Shown here: piece by piece, positions 9,272 through 18,676 of the stretch
Layout: each line of letters starts with the position of its first letter
How positions within the stretch are numbered: the first letter of the stretch is position 1
NCBI RefSeq assembly: GCF_030068455.1
Contig: NZ_JAQOSQ010000003.1
Coordinates: 1-64,000, forward strand
Source: Roseofilum casamattae BLCC-M143
Lineage (GTDB): Bacteria > Cyanobacteriota > Cyanobacteriia > Cyanobacteriales > Desertifilaceae
Direction of reading: 5' to 3'
Length of the DNA: 64,000 nt
The notes under the pieces: model-generated
What the model was told of the DNA's origin: nothing
Database searches by the model: none
What the model saw: only the letters and a program-made list of their open reading frames with translations
Program-made: the position numbers and the translations under genes

Positions 9272-9703
9272 ATGAAGCGATTGATTAGAATCATGAAAGG
9301 CTTTTTACATGGTTTTGAAAGCCTGACTGCTTTATTTTTGTTATTAATGCTGGTTTTTGTCGTTTTTGTCGGCACTATTGAGCTGGCGATTATTCTCGTG
9401 CAACAAATCCGAGAGAGTTCTAATTTTATTTTACTCAATATTGAAGAGATTTTAGAGGTATTTGATTATTTTCTATTGATTATTATTGGCTTGGAGTTAA
9501 TTGAAGCCACTAAGGTTTATTTGGAAGAGGATATTCTGCACGTAGAGACGATTTTCTTGGTGGCTATGGTGGCGATCGCGCGCAAGGTCATTATTCTCGA
9601 TTTGGATAAGTACAGTCCGTTAATGCTGTTCGGGATTTCGTCGATTATCCTATCTCTGACGATTGGATTCTACTTTTTAATTAAAACGTTAAAGCCGAAA
9701 TAG
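9272..9703 (+). CDS. PsiE-like small membrane protein
   Basis: 143 residues starting at ATG 9272, chosen because AAGGAG (9263-9268) precedes it; the frame is open 11 codons further upstream without such a site. Four hydrophobic segments are visible: about 14-38 (LTALFLLLMLVFVVFVG...), 58-75, 87-104 and 115-135. A charged stretch, EATKVYLEEDILHVET, lies between the second and third. This layout and that stretch resemble the phosphate-starvation-inducible PsiE family (PF06146), whose molecular role is unknown. It is located in the cytoplasmic membrane. The gene is divergent from the penicillin-binding protein gene, with 233 bases between the two starts. Confidence 0.75.
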   Translation: MKRLIRIMKGFLHGFESLTALFLLLMLVFVVFVGTIELAIILVQQIRESSNFILLNIEEILEVFDYFLLIIIGLELIEATKVYLEEDILHVETIFLVAMVAIARKVIILDLDKYSPLMLFGISSIILSLTIGFYFLIKTLKPK

Positions 9704-9774
9704 CTATATCAATTCAAAATTCAGAATTCAAAATTTGGATCGGTTCCTGGAAAGTAGTAGTAAGGTTTTGCCCC

Positions 9775-10848
9775 ATGCAAGATAGAGAGTCGATTATACC
9801 CCGTGCTCGGTCTTATTTCCTAGAGGATGTTGCCCCGCGCGCGATCGCCATCGATCGCGATCCAGATGCTTTAAAGATAGCATTCACCGGATTGGGCGAT
9901 CGCGGTTTGCTGGCTCTGTGTATTCCGCAACAGTGGGGAGGCGTGGAAGCGAGTTCGGTTACCTGGGCTGAGTTTACCCAACTGGTCGCCCGATATTCAG
10001 GAGCGTTGGCCTTTCTGCAAGCCCAGCATGAAGGAGCGGCGCGAATTTTGGTAAACTGCGATCGCCAGGAACTCAAACAAGAGTATCTGCCCCTGATGAA
10101 TACGGGTAAGCGGTTGTTAGGGGTAGGGGTTTCGCACCTTCGGCGATCGGGCATTCCTCCAGTAAAAGCCACTCCCGTGCAGGGAGGATATCGCATTACG
10201 GGCACCGTTCCTTGGATTACCGGATTCGGCATTTTCTCTGAGTTTATTGTTGCTGCGGCGTTAACTGATGGGCGTTCTGTCTTTGGTATTGCACCATTTC
10301 GCGAGACCGCAGATATCTCTATTTCGCCGCCCATGGAATTAGCTGCTGTCACATCTACCAACACGGTGAGTGCAACCCTCAATGACTGGTTTTTAGCAGA
10401 AAAGCGCGTCGCGATCGTCCAACCCCCTGGATGGATACAGGAACGGGATAAAAACAACGCGCTTAAGTTTAGTTGGTTTAGTTTGGGGTGTGCCAGAGCG
10501 GGATTAGATCTAGTGGAAAATGCCGCGAAGATGAAACAATTGTCTTTTATTAATGAGGCATTTCTCAGTCTCGATCGCGAATTAAATCGTTGTTGTCAGG
10601 CTATTTTGGAAGAGCAAAACTATCCAGTTCTTGCTTTAGAAAAACGGTTGGAACTGAGAGCACGGGCGATCGATCTTGCCGTTCGTTGCGCTCATGCTGC
10701 GGTTGCCGTTTCTAGTGGTGCAGCGAATACTATGGAACATAATGCTCAACGTATTTATCGCGAAGCGTTAGTCTTTACAGTTTTTGGCCAAACAACGGCC
10801 GTGATGGAAGCAACCCTGAGTCGGTTGATATCAAGTCTGGTTAATTAG
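9775..10848 (+). CDS. Acyl-CoA dehydrogenase family protein
   Basis: 357 residues, a little shorter than typical acyl-CoA dehydrogenases (about 380). The N-terminal helical domain (about 1-110) includes LLALCIPQQWGGVEASSVTWAEF. The middle beta domain (about 115-215) includes YRITGTVPWITGFGIFSEF, where the FAD-contacting WITG is visible. The C-terminal helical domain runs from 220 to 355. A flavin-dependent oxidoreductase of this superfamily is likely, but the substrate is not predictable. The catalytic Glu could not be assigned with confidence, and no fatty-acid oxidation genes lie nearby, so a hydroxylase or thioester-modifying role is equally possible. No strong ribosome-binding site precedes ATG. 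Confidence 0.8.
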   Translation: MQDRESIIPRARSYFLEDVAPRAIAIDRDPDALKIAFTGLGDRGLLALCIPQQWGGVEASSVTWAEFTQLVARYSGALAFLQAQHEGAARILVNCDRQELKQEYLPLMNTGKRLLGVGVSHLRRSGIPPVKATPVQGGYRITGTVPWITGFGIFSEFIVAAALTDGRSVFGIAPFRETADISISPPMELAAVTSTNTVSATLNDWFLAEKRVAIVQPPGWIQERDKNNALKFSWFSLGCARAGLDLVENAAKMKQLSFINEAFLSLDRELNRCCQAILEEQNYPVLALEKRLELRARAIDLAVRCAHAAVAVSSGAANTMEHNAQRIYREALVFTVFGQTTAVMEATLSRLISSLVN

Positions 10849-10859
10849 CTCAAGTATCG

Positions 10860-10901
10860 AGGTAGGGTGGGCAAGAGCATTGTGTAGAAATCTCCCTACC
10901 T
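10860..10901. repeat. Inverted repeat after the acyl-CoA dehydrogenase gene
   Basis: Arms AGGTAGGG (10860-10867) and CCCTACCT (10894-10901) are perfect complements, separated by 26 bases. It lies 11 bases after the stop of the preceding gene. The long loop and the lack of a T run make it a poor intrinsic terminator. It could be a small repeat element. Confidence 0.35.
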
Positions 10902-10971
10902 ACTCTACAATCTAATTGATATGATAGTCATTATGCGATCGCCAATAGCTTAAGATTCATGGACGGCAAAT

Positions 10972-11385
10972 ATGGCTAAGGATAAATATCATCAGTTAGT
11001 CAAAACGGCTCTGGTTAATGAGGGATGGCAGGTAACGGACGATCCGCTCATCGTTAGTGCTGGTAGTCGTAAAGTTCAAGTCGATCTCGGTGCGGAACGA
11101 CTGATTACAGCAGAACGCGATCGTGAGAAGATTGCTGTTGAGGTGAAAAGCTTTGTTGGTCTCTCTGCATTGCACGATCTTTATACCGCTTTAGGACAAT
11201 TTAACGTCTATCAATATGCTTTGGAAAAGGAAATGCCAGAGCGAGAATTATTTCTTGCCGTTCCCTCAGATACTTATAATGATTTTTTGAAAGAAGAATT
11301 TATGCAAGAATTACTCGATCGCCATCGCGTTAAATTGATTATTTACCACATTGAACGAGGAACTATTGACCAATGGATAAGGTAG
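10972..11385 (+). CDS. xisH: XisH-family protein (fdxN element excision controlling factor type)
   Basis: 137 residues, full length for the XisH family (PF08814). It begins MAKDKYHQLVKTALVNEGW, which is typical. The motifs VQVDLGAERLI and IAVEVKSF give an Asp...Glu-x-Lys arrangement like that of PD-(D/E)XK nucleases, so a DNA-cleaving ancestry is plausible. In heterocyst-forming Nostoc, XisH and XisI help the XisF recombinase excise the fdxN element. No XisF or nif gene is present here, so that role cannot be inferred. The gene overlaps xisI by 13 bases, so the two are certainly co-transcribed. Isolated XisH-XisI pairs are widespread in cyanobacteria, possibly as toxin-antitoxin-like or element-borne modules. 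Confidence 0.9.
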   Translation: MAKDKYHQLVKTALVNEGWQVTDDPLIVSAGSRKVQVDLGAERLITAERDREKIAVEVKSFVGLSALHDLYTALGQFNVYQYALEKEMPERELFLAVPSDTYNDFLKEEFMQELLDRHRVKLIIYHIERGTIDQWIR

Positions 11386-11714
11386 CTAAATATAAAGAAA
11401 TAGTTCGCGAGATTGCTGTAGCAATCGGACAACTCGGCGACTCTCCGGATAGTCCAATTAAAAATCAAATTATCTTAGATGATGAGCACGGCCACTACTT
11501 GCTTTATTTCAATGGATGGAAAGGTGAAAACCGTACCTATGGCTGTTATTTTCATGTTGATGTCAGCGAAGATGGTAAAGTTTGGGTACAACATGACGGA
11601 ACTGATTGTTTAGTAGCACAACAATTTCTCGATCGCGGTATTCCCCACGACGATATCGTCCTCGGTTTCCAGGCTCCGATTAAGCGACCCGATACCGGAT
11701 TTGCACTAGGATAG
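11373..11714 (+). CDS. xisI: XisI-family protein
   Basis: 113 residues, normal for the XisI family (PF08869). Recognisable segments are MDKVAKYKEIVREI, HYLLYFNGWKGENRTYGC, KVWVQHDGTD and GIPHDDIVLGFQAP. It is a small soluble protein. The start lies inside the end of xisH (overlap 11373-11385), which suggests translational coupling and a 1:1 complex with XisH. Biochemical function is unknown. Both proteins look intact. Confidence 0.9.
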   Translation: MDKVAKYKEIVREIAVAIGQLGDSPDSPIKNQIILDDEHGHYLLYFNGWKGENRTYGCYFHVDVSEDGKVWVQHDGTDCLVAQQFLDRGIPHDDIVLGFQAPIKRPDTGFALG

Positions 11715-11816
11715 CATTACCTTGTTGCAAAAGGGAGTATTATCCCTCGTGGAAGTGCTGGTTGTATTATAATTTAAGAGACTAAGCATCGAGTAAGCTA
11801 ACCAATAGAAAAGCGA

Positions 11817-12134
11817 ATGAGTGAAATACAACTGCGATCGCGATTGCAACCCGGTCGAATTTTCCCCGAAGCGGAATGGTCAGATAGGAAAAAAGCGGAA
11901 TGGCAGATAGAGCGCGATCGATTTTATCAGAGCTGTGAAGAGATATTTCAACAAGTTAAATCTGAATTAATAGAAACCCATTACTGCTGGTATGTGGCTA
12001 TAGAACCTCATAGCCAAGACTATTTTTTAGCTGAAAGCGAGTGGGAAGCTATTTCTCTAGCTCGTGCCAAATATTCTCATGCTCCGTTTCATCTCTTTCA
12101 AATTAATCAAACCGGAGTTTGTGGAGCCAAGTAA
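11817..12134 (+). CDS. Small hypothetical protein coupled to a retropepsin-like protein
   Basis: 105 residues. The N-terminal half is highly charged and helical (WSDRKKAEWQIERDRFYQSCEEIF). The C-terminal half, CWYVAIEPHSQDYFLAESEWEAISLARAKYS shortened here to its ends, resembles the small DUF5678-type module often found beside aspartic-protease-like genes (recalled similarity, not tested). The stop TAA shares its last base with the ATG of the next gene (TAATG), so the two are translated together. Function unknown. Confidence 0.75.
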   Translation: MSEIQLRSRLQPGRIFPEAEWSDRKKAEWQIERDRFYQSCEEIFQQVKSELIETHYCWYVAIEPHSQDYFLAESEWEAISLARAKYSHAPFHLFQINQTGVCGAK

Positions 12135-12505
12135 TGCAGGGAACATTGGGAGAAAATAATGAATTGTTTTTTGAAATTGGGTTAGTCACTACAGATGGCA
12201 CGGAATTTGCCATTGATGCGATGCTCGATACCGGTTTTTCAGGATGGTTAGCTCTCGATGTTCAAGATTTAGATGGATTGGATGTGCAGTATATTGGGAC
12301 TCAAAATATGCAACTAGCAACGGGAGAAGAAGTCCAGTTTAGTCTCTATACCACTCCCATCTATTTCGATCGAAGAGAAGTTCGTATTATTCATGCAGCT
12401 TTAGGGGTTCCACAAGTTTTATTGGGTCGCCAATGGCTGATAAATCGAAGGTTAGTGGTCGATGTATCTTCTTCGATTTTAACACTAGAAGAGAACGCGA
12501 AATAA
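12134..12505 (+). CDS. Retropepsin-like aspartic protease family protein (clan AA)
   Basis: 123 residues from ATG 12134, which overlaps the stop of the upstream gene. AIDAMLDTGFSGWLAL (about 28-43) contains the Asp-Thr-Gly triad of single-domain, dimeric aspartic proteases. The LLGRQWLINRRLVVD ending (about 98-112) matches the hydrophobic-hydrophobic-Gly part of the retropepsin fold. The protein is the size of a retroviral protease monomer and would have to form a homodimer for activity. No signal peptide. Substrate unknown; the coupled upstream protein is the obvious candidate partner. Confidence 0.82.
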   Translation: MQGTLGENNELFFEIGLVTTDGTEFAIDAMLDTGFSGWLALDVQDLDGLDVQYIGTQNMQLATGEEVQFSLYTTPIYFDRREVRIIHAALGVPQVLLGRQWLINRRLVVDVSSSILTLEENAK

Positions 12506-12526
12506 CACCATCTTGCTAATTCAATC

Positions 12527-13873
12527 TTAAATTACCTTAGAGACGCTTTCAATTGGCAAAACTTTATTGACAAATTCAGGAGACTTAGCATCTAAGGTGC
12601 GAGCGCGTTGGCGAATCCAAGGAAAAGTAATATCGACTAGTTTTAACAGTCTAAATATTTCCTGCGGATCGGATAAATGGCTGGTCGATATCTTTTGTCC
12701 TAGATGCTTAAAGACTAAACCAATAGGAATATTAATTTCATCTTGCAGGTGCAAGCATTGCGTGAGAAAATTACTGTAAGCACCGATAAGTGACCCGACA
12801 CCACCGCGAGCTTGTCCCCAACCGATATAGTATAATCCTTTGTAATCTTCCAAGAATGTGCCGGCATAGCATTGCACCACTGCGCCTTTCACCCGCTGCA
12901 AAGATTCGGGTAAAAAGGGATAGGAAACATGATAGCCGGTAGCGCAGACAATGAGGTCGAATTCTTCGGAAGTTCCGTCAGTGAAAAATACGCGATCGCC
13001 TTCCAATCTCGATACTTCCGGTTTTGGCATAATTTTCCCTTGTTTAATATAGTAAGGCACTTCACTATTAATCGTCGGATGTTTGGCAAATAAGGGATGA
13101 TTTGGCTTCGGCATTCCGTAGCGAGAATGAGGTCCGAATGTTGCATTAATAATGCCATGCACCATCAATTTTTGCATCCATTCTGGCATCCACCACCGAC
13201 CCAGATCCACAACCGGAATTCCGGCAAAAGTTTTTGGAATAAACCACACCGACTCGCGCAAACTTAAGACGGATTTTGCGGAAACTCGGGCTGCTTCTGC
13301 GGCAATATCGCAACCGGAGTTTCCGCCACCAATGGTGAGGACGCGCTGGCCTCGCAGTCGATCGGGAGTTTTATAATCCTTAGAATGGATAATTTCGCCA
13401 TTAAATTGTCCCGAAAATTCTGGAAAACGCTTGCACCAATGATGTCCGTTACAGAGCAACACGCCTCGATAAGTTCTTTGCTCTCCGTTCGCGAATTCTA
13501 CCGACCATAAGTTATTTTCAATCGGTTTTACGGCAATGACTTTACGATTCAGTTCGATGGAATCTGTCAACTGAAAGCGATCGCAAAACGATCGCAAATA
13601 CGCCAGCATTTGTTTCGCGCTGGGAAAATCCGGGTAATTCTCTGGCATGGGGAAACAGGGAAACTGCGTCACCTTGCGCGAGGAAATAATATGAGCGGTT
13701 TCGTAAACTCCGTGATACCAATTTCCGCCAATCTCGTCGCTAGCATCGACCTGATCGTAAGGGATATTTGCTGCTTGCAATGCTTGGGCAATACCGAGTC
13801 CGATAAACCCCGCACCAATAATGAGATGTTTACTTTCCGTATTCGTTATGGCGCGAGATTGCAGGCTAATCAT
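12527..13873 (-). CDS. Flavin-containing monooxygenase family protein
   Basis: 448 residues. An FAD- and NADPH-dependent oxygenase acting on a soft nucleophile or ketone. The FAD site is HLIIGAGFIGLGIAQAL (about 16-32). The family fingerprint FSGQFNGEIIHSKDY corresponds to FxGxxxHxxxY/W (about 153-167). The NADPH Rossmann motif is LTIGGGNSGCDIAAEA (about 179-194), and the ATGYHVSYPFL motif is near 310-320. Everything needed for activity is visible. Its ATG overlaps the stop of the upstream SDR gene by four bases (ATGA), so the two form an operon. SDR plus FMO pairs can successively oxidise or cleave a common substrate, but the substrate is unknown here. Confidence 0.9.
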   Translation of the reverse strand: MISLQSRAITNTESKHLIIGAGFIGLGIAQALQAANIPYDQVDASDEIGGNWYHGVYETAHIISSRKVTQFPCFPMPENYPDFPSAKQMLAYLRSFCDRFQLTDSIELNRKVIAVKPIENNLWSVEFANGEQRTYRGVLLCNGHHWCKRFPEFSGQFNGEIIHSKDYKTPDRLRGQRVLTIGGGNSGCDIAAEAARVSAKSVLSLRESVWFIPKTFAGIPVVDLGRWWMPEWMQKLMVHGIINATFGPHSRYGMPKPNHPLFAKHPTINSEVPYYIKQGKIMPKPEVSRLEGDRVFFTDGTSEEFDLIVCATGYHVSYPFLPESLQRVKGAVVQCYAGTFLEDYKGLYYIGWGQARGGVGSLIGAYSNFLTQCLHLQDEINIPIGLVFKHLGQKISTSHLSDPQEIFRLLKLVDITFPWIRQRARTLDAKSPEFVNKVLPIESVSKVI

Positions 13874-14685
13874 GATTCAGGAGCGCGAGAGATTTTTTGA
13901 CTTAATTGACTGGCGAGCCAATTTAAAAGAGATGGAGAAAATCGTTTCAGTAGATGAATGGCTCGTGCAGTGCGATCGGGAAAAACTTGGGGCTTATTCT
14001 CTACAATACCCTGAAGTACATTACCGATAACCATAACCGGATCGGTGGCTTCGCTTTCGGGAAATCCGGGTACAGATTGAGCTAAACTGCCGTAGCGGGG
14101 CGATCGCAAAATCGGCGTCCGACTAAAATAGGGATAAACTGCCGTTACCTTGACCTGATGCTCTCGGAGTTCGTCCAATAATCCTTCGCTAAATCCGCGC
14201 AAGCCAAACTTACTTGCGGCATAATGACTTAATCCCCCCGGTGCCGACCAACCGGCCACGGAAGAAATATTGACGATATGACCCTGGTTGCGATCGATCA
14301 TTTCCGGAACAAACAACCCGCATAACCGTATCGGAGTGAGGAGATTCAGTTGCATTAACTCCTCCGCTTTGTCCGCTGGCACCTCATCTGCTCGGCCGAA
14401 TACGGCAATTCCGGCATTATTAATTAAAACATCAATCGGACAATCCAGTGCTTTCACGCGATCGTAAAGCACTTGGCATCCCGCACTCGAACTTAAATCC
14501 GTTGCCAGGGTGGCAATAATTTCCCCAGGTGCGATCTCATTAGGCAGGCAATCTTTCATCGCTTGCTCGTCGCGATCGGTTAAAATCAAGCGGCTGCCTG
14601 CCGCCAGTAACTGCCGGATAAACTCCCGACCAAACCCTCCAGATGCCCCGGTTAATAGGACTGTAGCTCCATTTAGATCGGTCAC
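13870..14685 (-). CDS. Short-chain dehydrogenase/reductase
   Basis: 271 residues from GTG 14685 (MTDLNGATVLL...). A TTG at 14697 would add four residues; GGGGA lies just before the GTG, though close. A classical SDR: cofactor loop TGASGGFG, structural NNAG, catalytic Ser in VNISSVAG, and Tyr-x-x-x-Lys in YAASKFG. An Asp after the second strand (LTDRDE) favours NAD over NADP. First gene of the two-gene operon with the monooxygenase (four-base overlap). It is divergent from ahcY across about 180 bases. Confidence 0.9.
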   Translation of the reverse strand: MTDLNGATVLLTGASGGFGREFIRQLLAAGSRLILTDRDEQAMKDCLPNEIAPGEIIATLATDLSSSAGCQVLYDRVKALDCPIDVLINNAGIAVFGRADEVPADKAEELMQLNLLTPIRLCGLFVPEMIDRNQGHIVNISSVAGWSAPGGLSHYAASKFGLRGFSEGLLDELREHQVKVTAVYPYFSRTPILRSPRYGSLAQSVPGFPESEATDPVMVIGNVLQGIVENKPQVFPDRTARAIHLLKRFSPSLLNWLASQLSQKISRAPES

Positions 14686-14703
14686 GATTCCCCACAATAT
14701 TAG

Positions 14704-16149
<1,446 letters not shown>

Positions 16150-16222
16150 GTCGTTAGGGTAGAGTCTGGGTGAGCCTAATGGCTGGCTCCGAACCCTGCA
16201 CTTCGATTTCTTTTCCGTCTCT

Positions 16223-16834
16223 ATGGCTCAATTTTCAGCCGAATTAAAACGCTATTTTTGGCAAGAAGACCGCTCTCCGCAAGTAACCCTAGCAGAAATG
16301 CTGGATCTCGCTGGAGAGCGGGTTTTTGGTTTTTTATTTGTTTTATTGGCATTACCTTCAGCTTTGCCTATCCCCGCACCCGGCTATTCTATTCCCTTCG
16401 GCGTGGTCATGTTTGGATTAGCCATGCAGCTCGTAATTGGCGCTGAGAAGCCTTGGGTTCCGCAGAGGGTTTTGGATGCAAAAATGCCGTTAGAGAAGGT
16501 GCAAGGCATTGTTAACGCCGGGATTCCTTGGTTGCAGAAGATTGAAGCGATCGCGAAACCTCGCCTCAGTTATCTTTGTACCAGTTTACCGGGTCGGATA
16601 ATTTTGGGATTGGCGATCGCGCTCATGTCAACTTCCATGATGATACCCGTTCCCGGAACGAATACTTTGCCGGCGATCGCGATTTTCGTCATCGGCTTCG
16701 GCTTATCCGAAGATGACGGCTTCATTAGTTTAGCCGGTTTGGGGATTTCCGTCGTCGCCGCCAGCGTTTCTATCGGACTGATTTTCTTTGGTGTCAGTAT
16801 TTTAAATTGGGTGAAAGATTTTATTTTAGGATGA
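16223..16834 (+). CDS. ExoD-like exopolysaccharide synthesis membrane protein
   Basis: 203 residues of the ExoD family (PF06055). It shows the internally duplicated half-repeat with Pro-rich turns, LPSALPIPAPGYSIPFG and MMIPVPGTNTLPA. There are about four hydrophobic segments (33-50, 58-72, 128-160, 175-200). ExoD was named from rhizobial exopolysaccharide mutants, but its molecular activity is undefined. An inner-membrane location is predicted. It follows ahcY by 73 bases on the same strand, where no clear terminator is seen, so read-through is possible. Confidence 0.85.
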   Translation: MAQFSAELKRYFWQEDRSPQVTLAEMLDLAGERVFGFLFVLLALPSALPIPAPGYSIPFGVVMFGLAMQLVIGAEKPWVPQRVLDAKMPLEKVQGIVNAGIPWLQKIEAIAKPRLSYLCTSLPGRIILGLAIALMSTSMMIPVPGTNTLPAIAIFVIGFGLSEDDGFISLAGLGISVVAASVSIGLIFFGVSILNWVKDFILG

Positions 16835-16888
16835 CCTGAGTTTGCGATCGTTGAGAATTGAACATATTTGGCAGTGGCTTGCGTCTGC

Positions 16889-17302
16889 TCAAAACCTATC
16901 CATAAATCGATCTGGAGTCAAAATTTCTATGGATTGAAAAGGATGCAAGACCAACAAATCTGCATCTCCTGTAATTAAGATATTAGCATTGCCACTTACG
17001 GCCAACTCTAAAAACTTATTATCTTTTTCGTCTCGACAAACATCAATTTCTTCAGTAATGTTGACCAACTCACAGGAACTCAAAAATTTCAGTAGGAAAA
17101 CATTTCTCTCTTCTACAGAAACATACTTGTTAAACTTTGGTCGATCCAAAACTCGCTCTAATTCTTTTAAAGTGACTTCCGAATATAAGATGGGTCCTTG
17201 CTTCTCTGCCAATTCTATCGCCTGAAAAGGAATTGAGGACTTGAACAGTAAAGCACTAATGACAACATTAGTATCGATTACAAATCTATTCGTCATTGTC
17301 AT
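16889..17302 (-). CDS. PIN-domain toxin (VapC-like ribonuclease)
   Basis: 137 residues of the 'putative toxin-antitoxin PIN family' type. Acidic metal ligands are visible in FVIDTNVVISALLF (D10), in LKELERVL (Glu about 46-48), in EKDNKFLELA (about 91-100) and in ITGDADLL (about 109-116), making a complete PIN active site. Such proteins are Mg2+-dependent RNases that inhibit translation. Its start overlaps the end of the antitoxin gene by 17 bases, which is the usual antitoxin-first order and implies coupled translation. Confidence 0.88.
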   Translation of the reverse strand: MTMTNRFVIDTNVVISALLFKSSIPFQAIELAEKQGPILYSEVTLKELERVLDRPKFNKYVSVEERNVFLLKFLSSCELVNITEEIDVCRDEKDNKFLELAVSGNANILITGDADLLVLHPFQSIEILTPDRFMDRF

Positions 17303-17513
17303 CGGCTAAAATCTCTTGCAAAATTTCTGAGGTTAAGCCTCTTTGTTGAGCTTTGTCAGAAATCTCTGCCATTACCTCAGTCAAGCTCTTGCTATACAAC
17401 TGCTCGCGCAAAAACAATTGAACTAGATCGCTTAACTGTTTTTGCAGATCGGGGTTTGCCTGCTCAAATACTGCCTTAACCTCGGCATCAACTTCGAGAG
17501 TAATACTAGCCAT
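17286..17513 (-). CDS. Antitoxin paired with the PIN toxin
   Basis: 75 residues starting MASITLEVDAEVKAVFEQAN. The N-terminal beta strand followed by helices fits a ribbon-helix-helix-type or similar small DNA-binding antitoxin. The C-terminal half (LTEVMAEISDKAQQRGLTSE) would wrap the toxin. It overlaps the toxin gene. A second, degenerate copy of its C-terminal half lies about 90 bases upstream at 17601-17719. Function is inferred mainly from context. Confidence 0.8.
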   Translation of the reverse strand: MASITLEVDAEVKAVFEQANPDLQKQLSDLVQLFLREQLYSKSLTEVMAEISDKAQQRGLTSEILQEILADDNDE

Positions 17514-17600
17514 GATTTGTTGAATAAAGTTGTATCACCTAATCAAATCATAGCATAATGTTATTGCCTTATTCAATAAACTAAGTTAGCGATCGCAAAT

Positions 17601-17753
17601 CTATTCGCCATTGTCATCAGCTAAAATCTCTTGCAAAATTTCTGAGGTCAATCCTCTCTGTTGCGCTTTGTCAGAAATTTCTGCCATCACCTCAGTCAAG
17701 CTCTTACTGTATAACTGCTTAGGTTGAAAGAGATATCGCTTGGGATTAAACAT
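17601..17753 (-). pseudogene. Chimeric 50-codon remnant: new N-terminus fused to the antitoxin C-terminus
   Basis: On the minus strand ATG (17753-17751) opens an uninterrupted frame ending at TAG (17603-17601). It reads MFNPKRYLFQPKQ and then the last 37 or so residues of the neighbouring antitoxin with few changes. At DNA level 17596-17719 aligns without gaps to 17281-17404. The first 12 residues are unrelated to the antitoxin. The ATG lies inside the stop of the next upstream small gene (ATGTTTAA, 8-base overlap), so it could be translated by coupling. It may be a decayed second antitoxin or a working stub. Confidence 0.6.
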
Positions 17754-17964
17754 TTTGCGATCGCTTCTGTTCCGTTTCTAGTAACTGCATCAGTTGTTGT
17801 GCTGCACCATGGGAAGTATGCACTGCACCAATAACGTCTGTAGCTTCATTACCGAGACTAATTCCTTCTTCTTTCGCTAACTCAGCCATTAAAAACTGGA
17901 TCGCTTGGAATTTTTCAGAACGAGATAACTGTCGCAGTTGTATTAATAGTTCCGAATTTGACAT
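17746..17964 (-). CDS. Small protein, probable antitoxin-like
   Basis: 72 residues. The N-terminal helix MSNSELLIQLRQLSRSEKFQ and the following AIQFLMAELAKEEG are characteristic of small cyanobacterial proteins often seen upstream of toxin genes (recalled, not tested). No toxin follows; the downstream frame is instead the chimeric antitoxin remnant. Its stop overlaps that frame. It may therefore be an orphan left by rearrangement of a toxin-antitoxin locus. Confidence 0.6.
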   Translation of the reverse strand: MSNSELLIQLRQLSRSEKFQAIQFLMAELAKEEGISLGNEATDVIGAVHTSHGAAQQLMQLLETEQKRSQNV

Positions 17965-18137
17965 GGAACGGTTTTGGAATTGTTATTTTATTTTACTACA
18001 ACCTTCTGGCGATCGCACAATGCCAGACTCGAACTCATTTCCCAGCATCGCTCGATATATCGCGATCGCCTTCCATAACTTCATTCCCCGGCCAATAGTC
18101 GCTATCCAAGGTTTCCGCGATCGCAAAGGGACACAGT

Positions 18138-18560
18138 ATCGAGATTATTAAGCACTATGGCGATCTGCCCGAGGTGCAATGTTTCCCAGGTCAACTCAAC
18201 CAGGTGTTTATGAATTTGCTTGCCAATGCTATCGATGCTTTTGATGAAGTCAATCAAGGTAAGAGTTTTGCCGAGATCGAAGCCAATCCCAACCGCATTA
18301 CAATTGAAACCGAAAAACACGATCGGCAACAGGTACGAATCCGAATTACAGACAATGGTTGCGGCATGAAACCGGAAACCGTCGATCGCATTTTCGAGCA
18401 AGGATTTACGACGAAAGCCATCGGTAAAGGAACGGGTTTGGGAATGGCGATCGCCCTTTCAATTATCGAAGAAAAGCATGGGGGGAGAATTCGCTGTCGT
18501 TCTCAATTAGGCAAAGGGACTGAGTTTACCATCGCTATTCCTCTTCATTTTCCTGGGTGA
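18138..18560 (+). pseudogene. C-terminal remnant of a multikinase histidine kinase (ATPase domain only)
   Basis: From 18138 the frame reads IEIIKHYGDLPEVQ, then from 18174 the complete HATPase region: N box (QVFMNLLANAIDAF), G1 box (ITDNGCGMKP) and G2 box (IGKGTGLGMAIAL). It stops at 18560 with the same LHFPG tail as the kinase ending at 35317. The His phosphorylation helix and everything before it are missing. Sequence 5' of 18138 is unrelated. An ATG at 18171 (the MQC of a 128-codon frame starts at 18174 in alternate reading) could make a free ATPase domain, but a remnant of a deleted kinase is more likely. Its divergent residues (FDEVNQGKSFAEIEANPNR) resemble the kinase at 48722 more than its neighbours. 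Confidence 0.8.
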
Positions 18561-18676
18561 TATTACTTAAATACTTGTCAGGAATGACTGACGATCGCTG
18601 GGGGAGTGCGATCGAGATCTCTATTGCGGTGAAGATCGATAACTATAATAATGCCACAGCGATCGAAGCCAGAGAT

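Noticed and set aside
10860-10901. Inverted repeat as an intrinsic terminator
   Set aside because: The loop is 26 bases and no T run follows; listed only as a repeat.
17963-18151. 62-codon open frame before the kinase relic
   Set aside because: It overlaps the start of the divergent small gene and is cut by the relic's different frame; no similarity seen.
18557-18676. N-terminal extension of K1 (and 35363-35434 for K4)
   Set aside because: The matching spacer is in different reading frames in the two copies, so it is not coding; the shared ATG before IPEL is the start.
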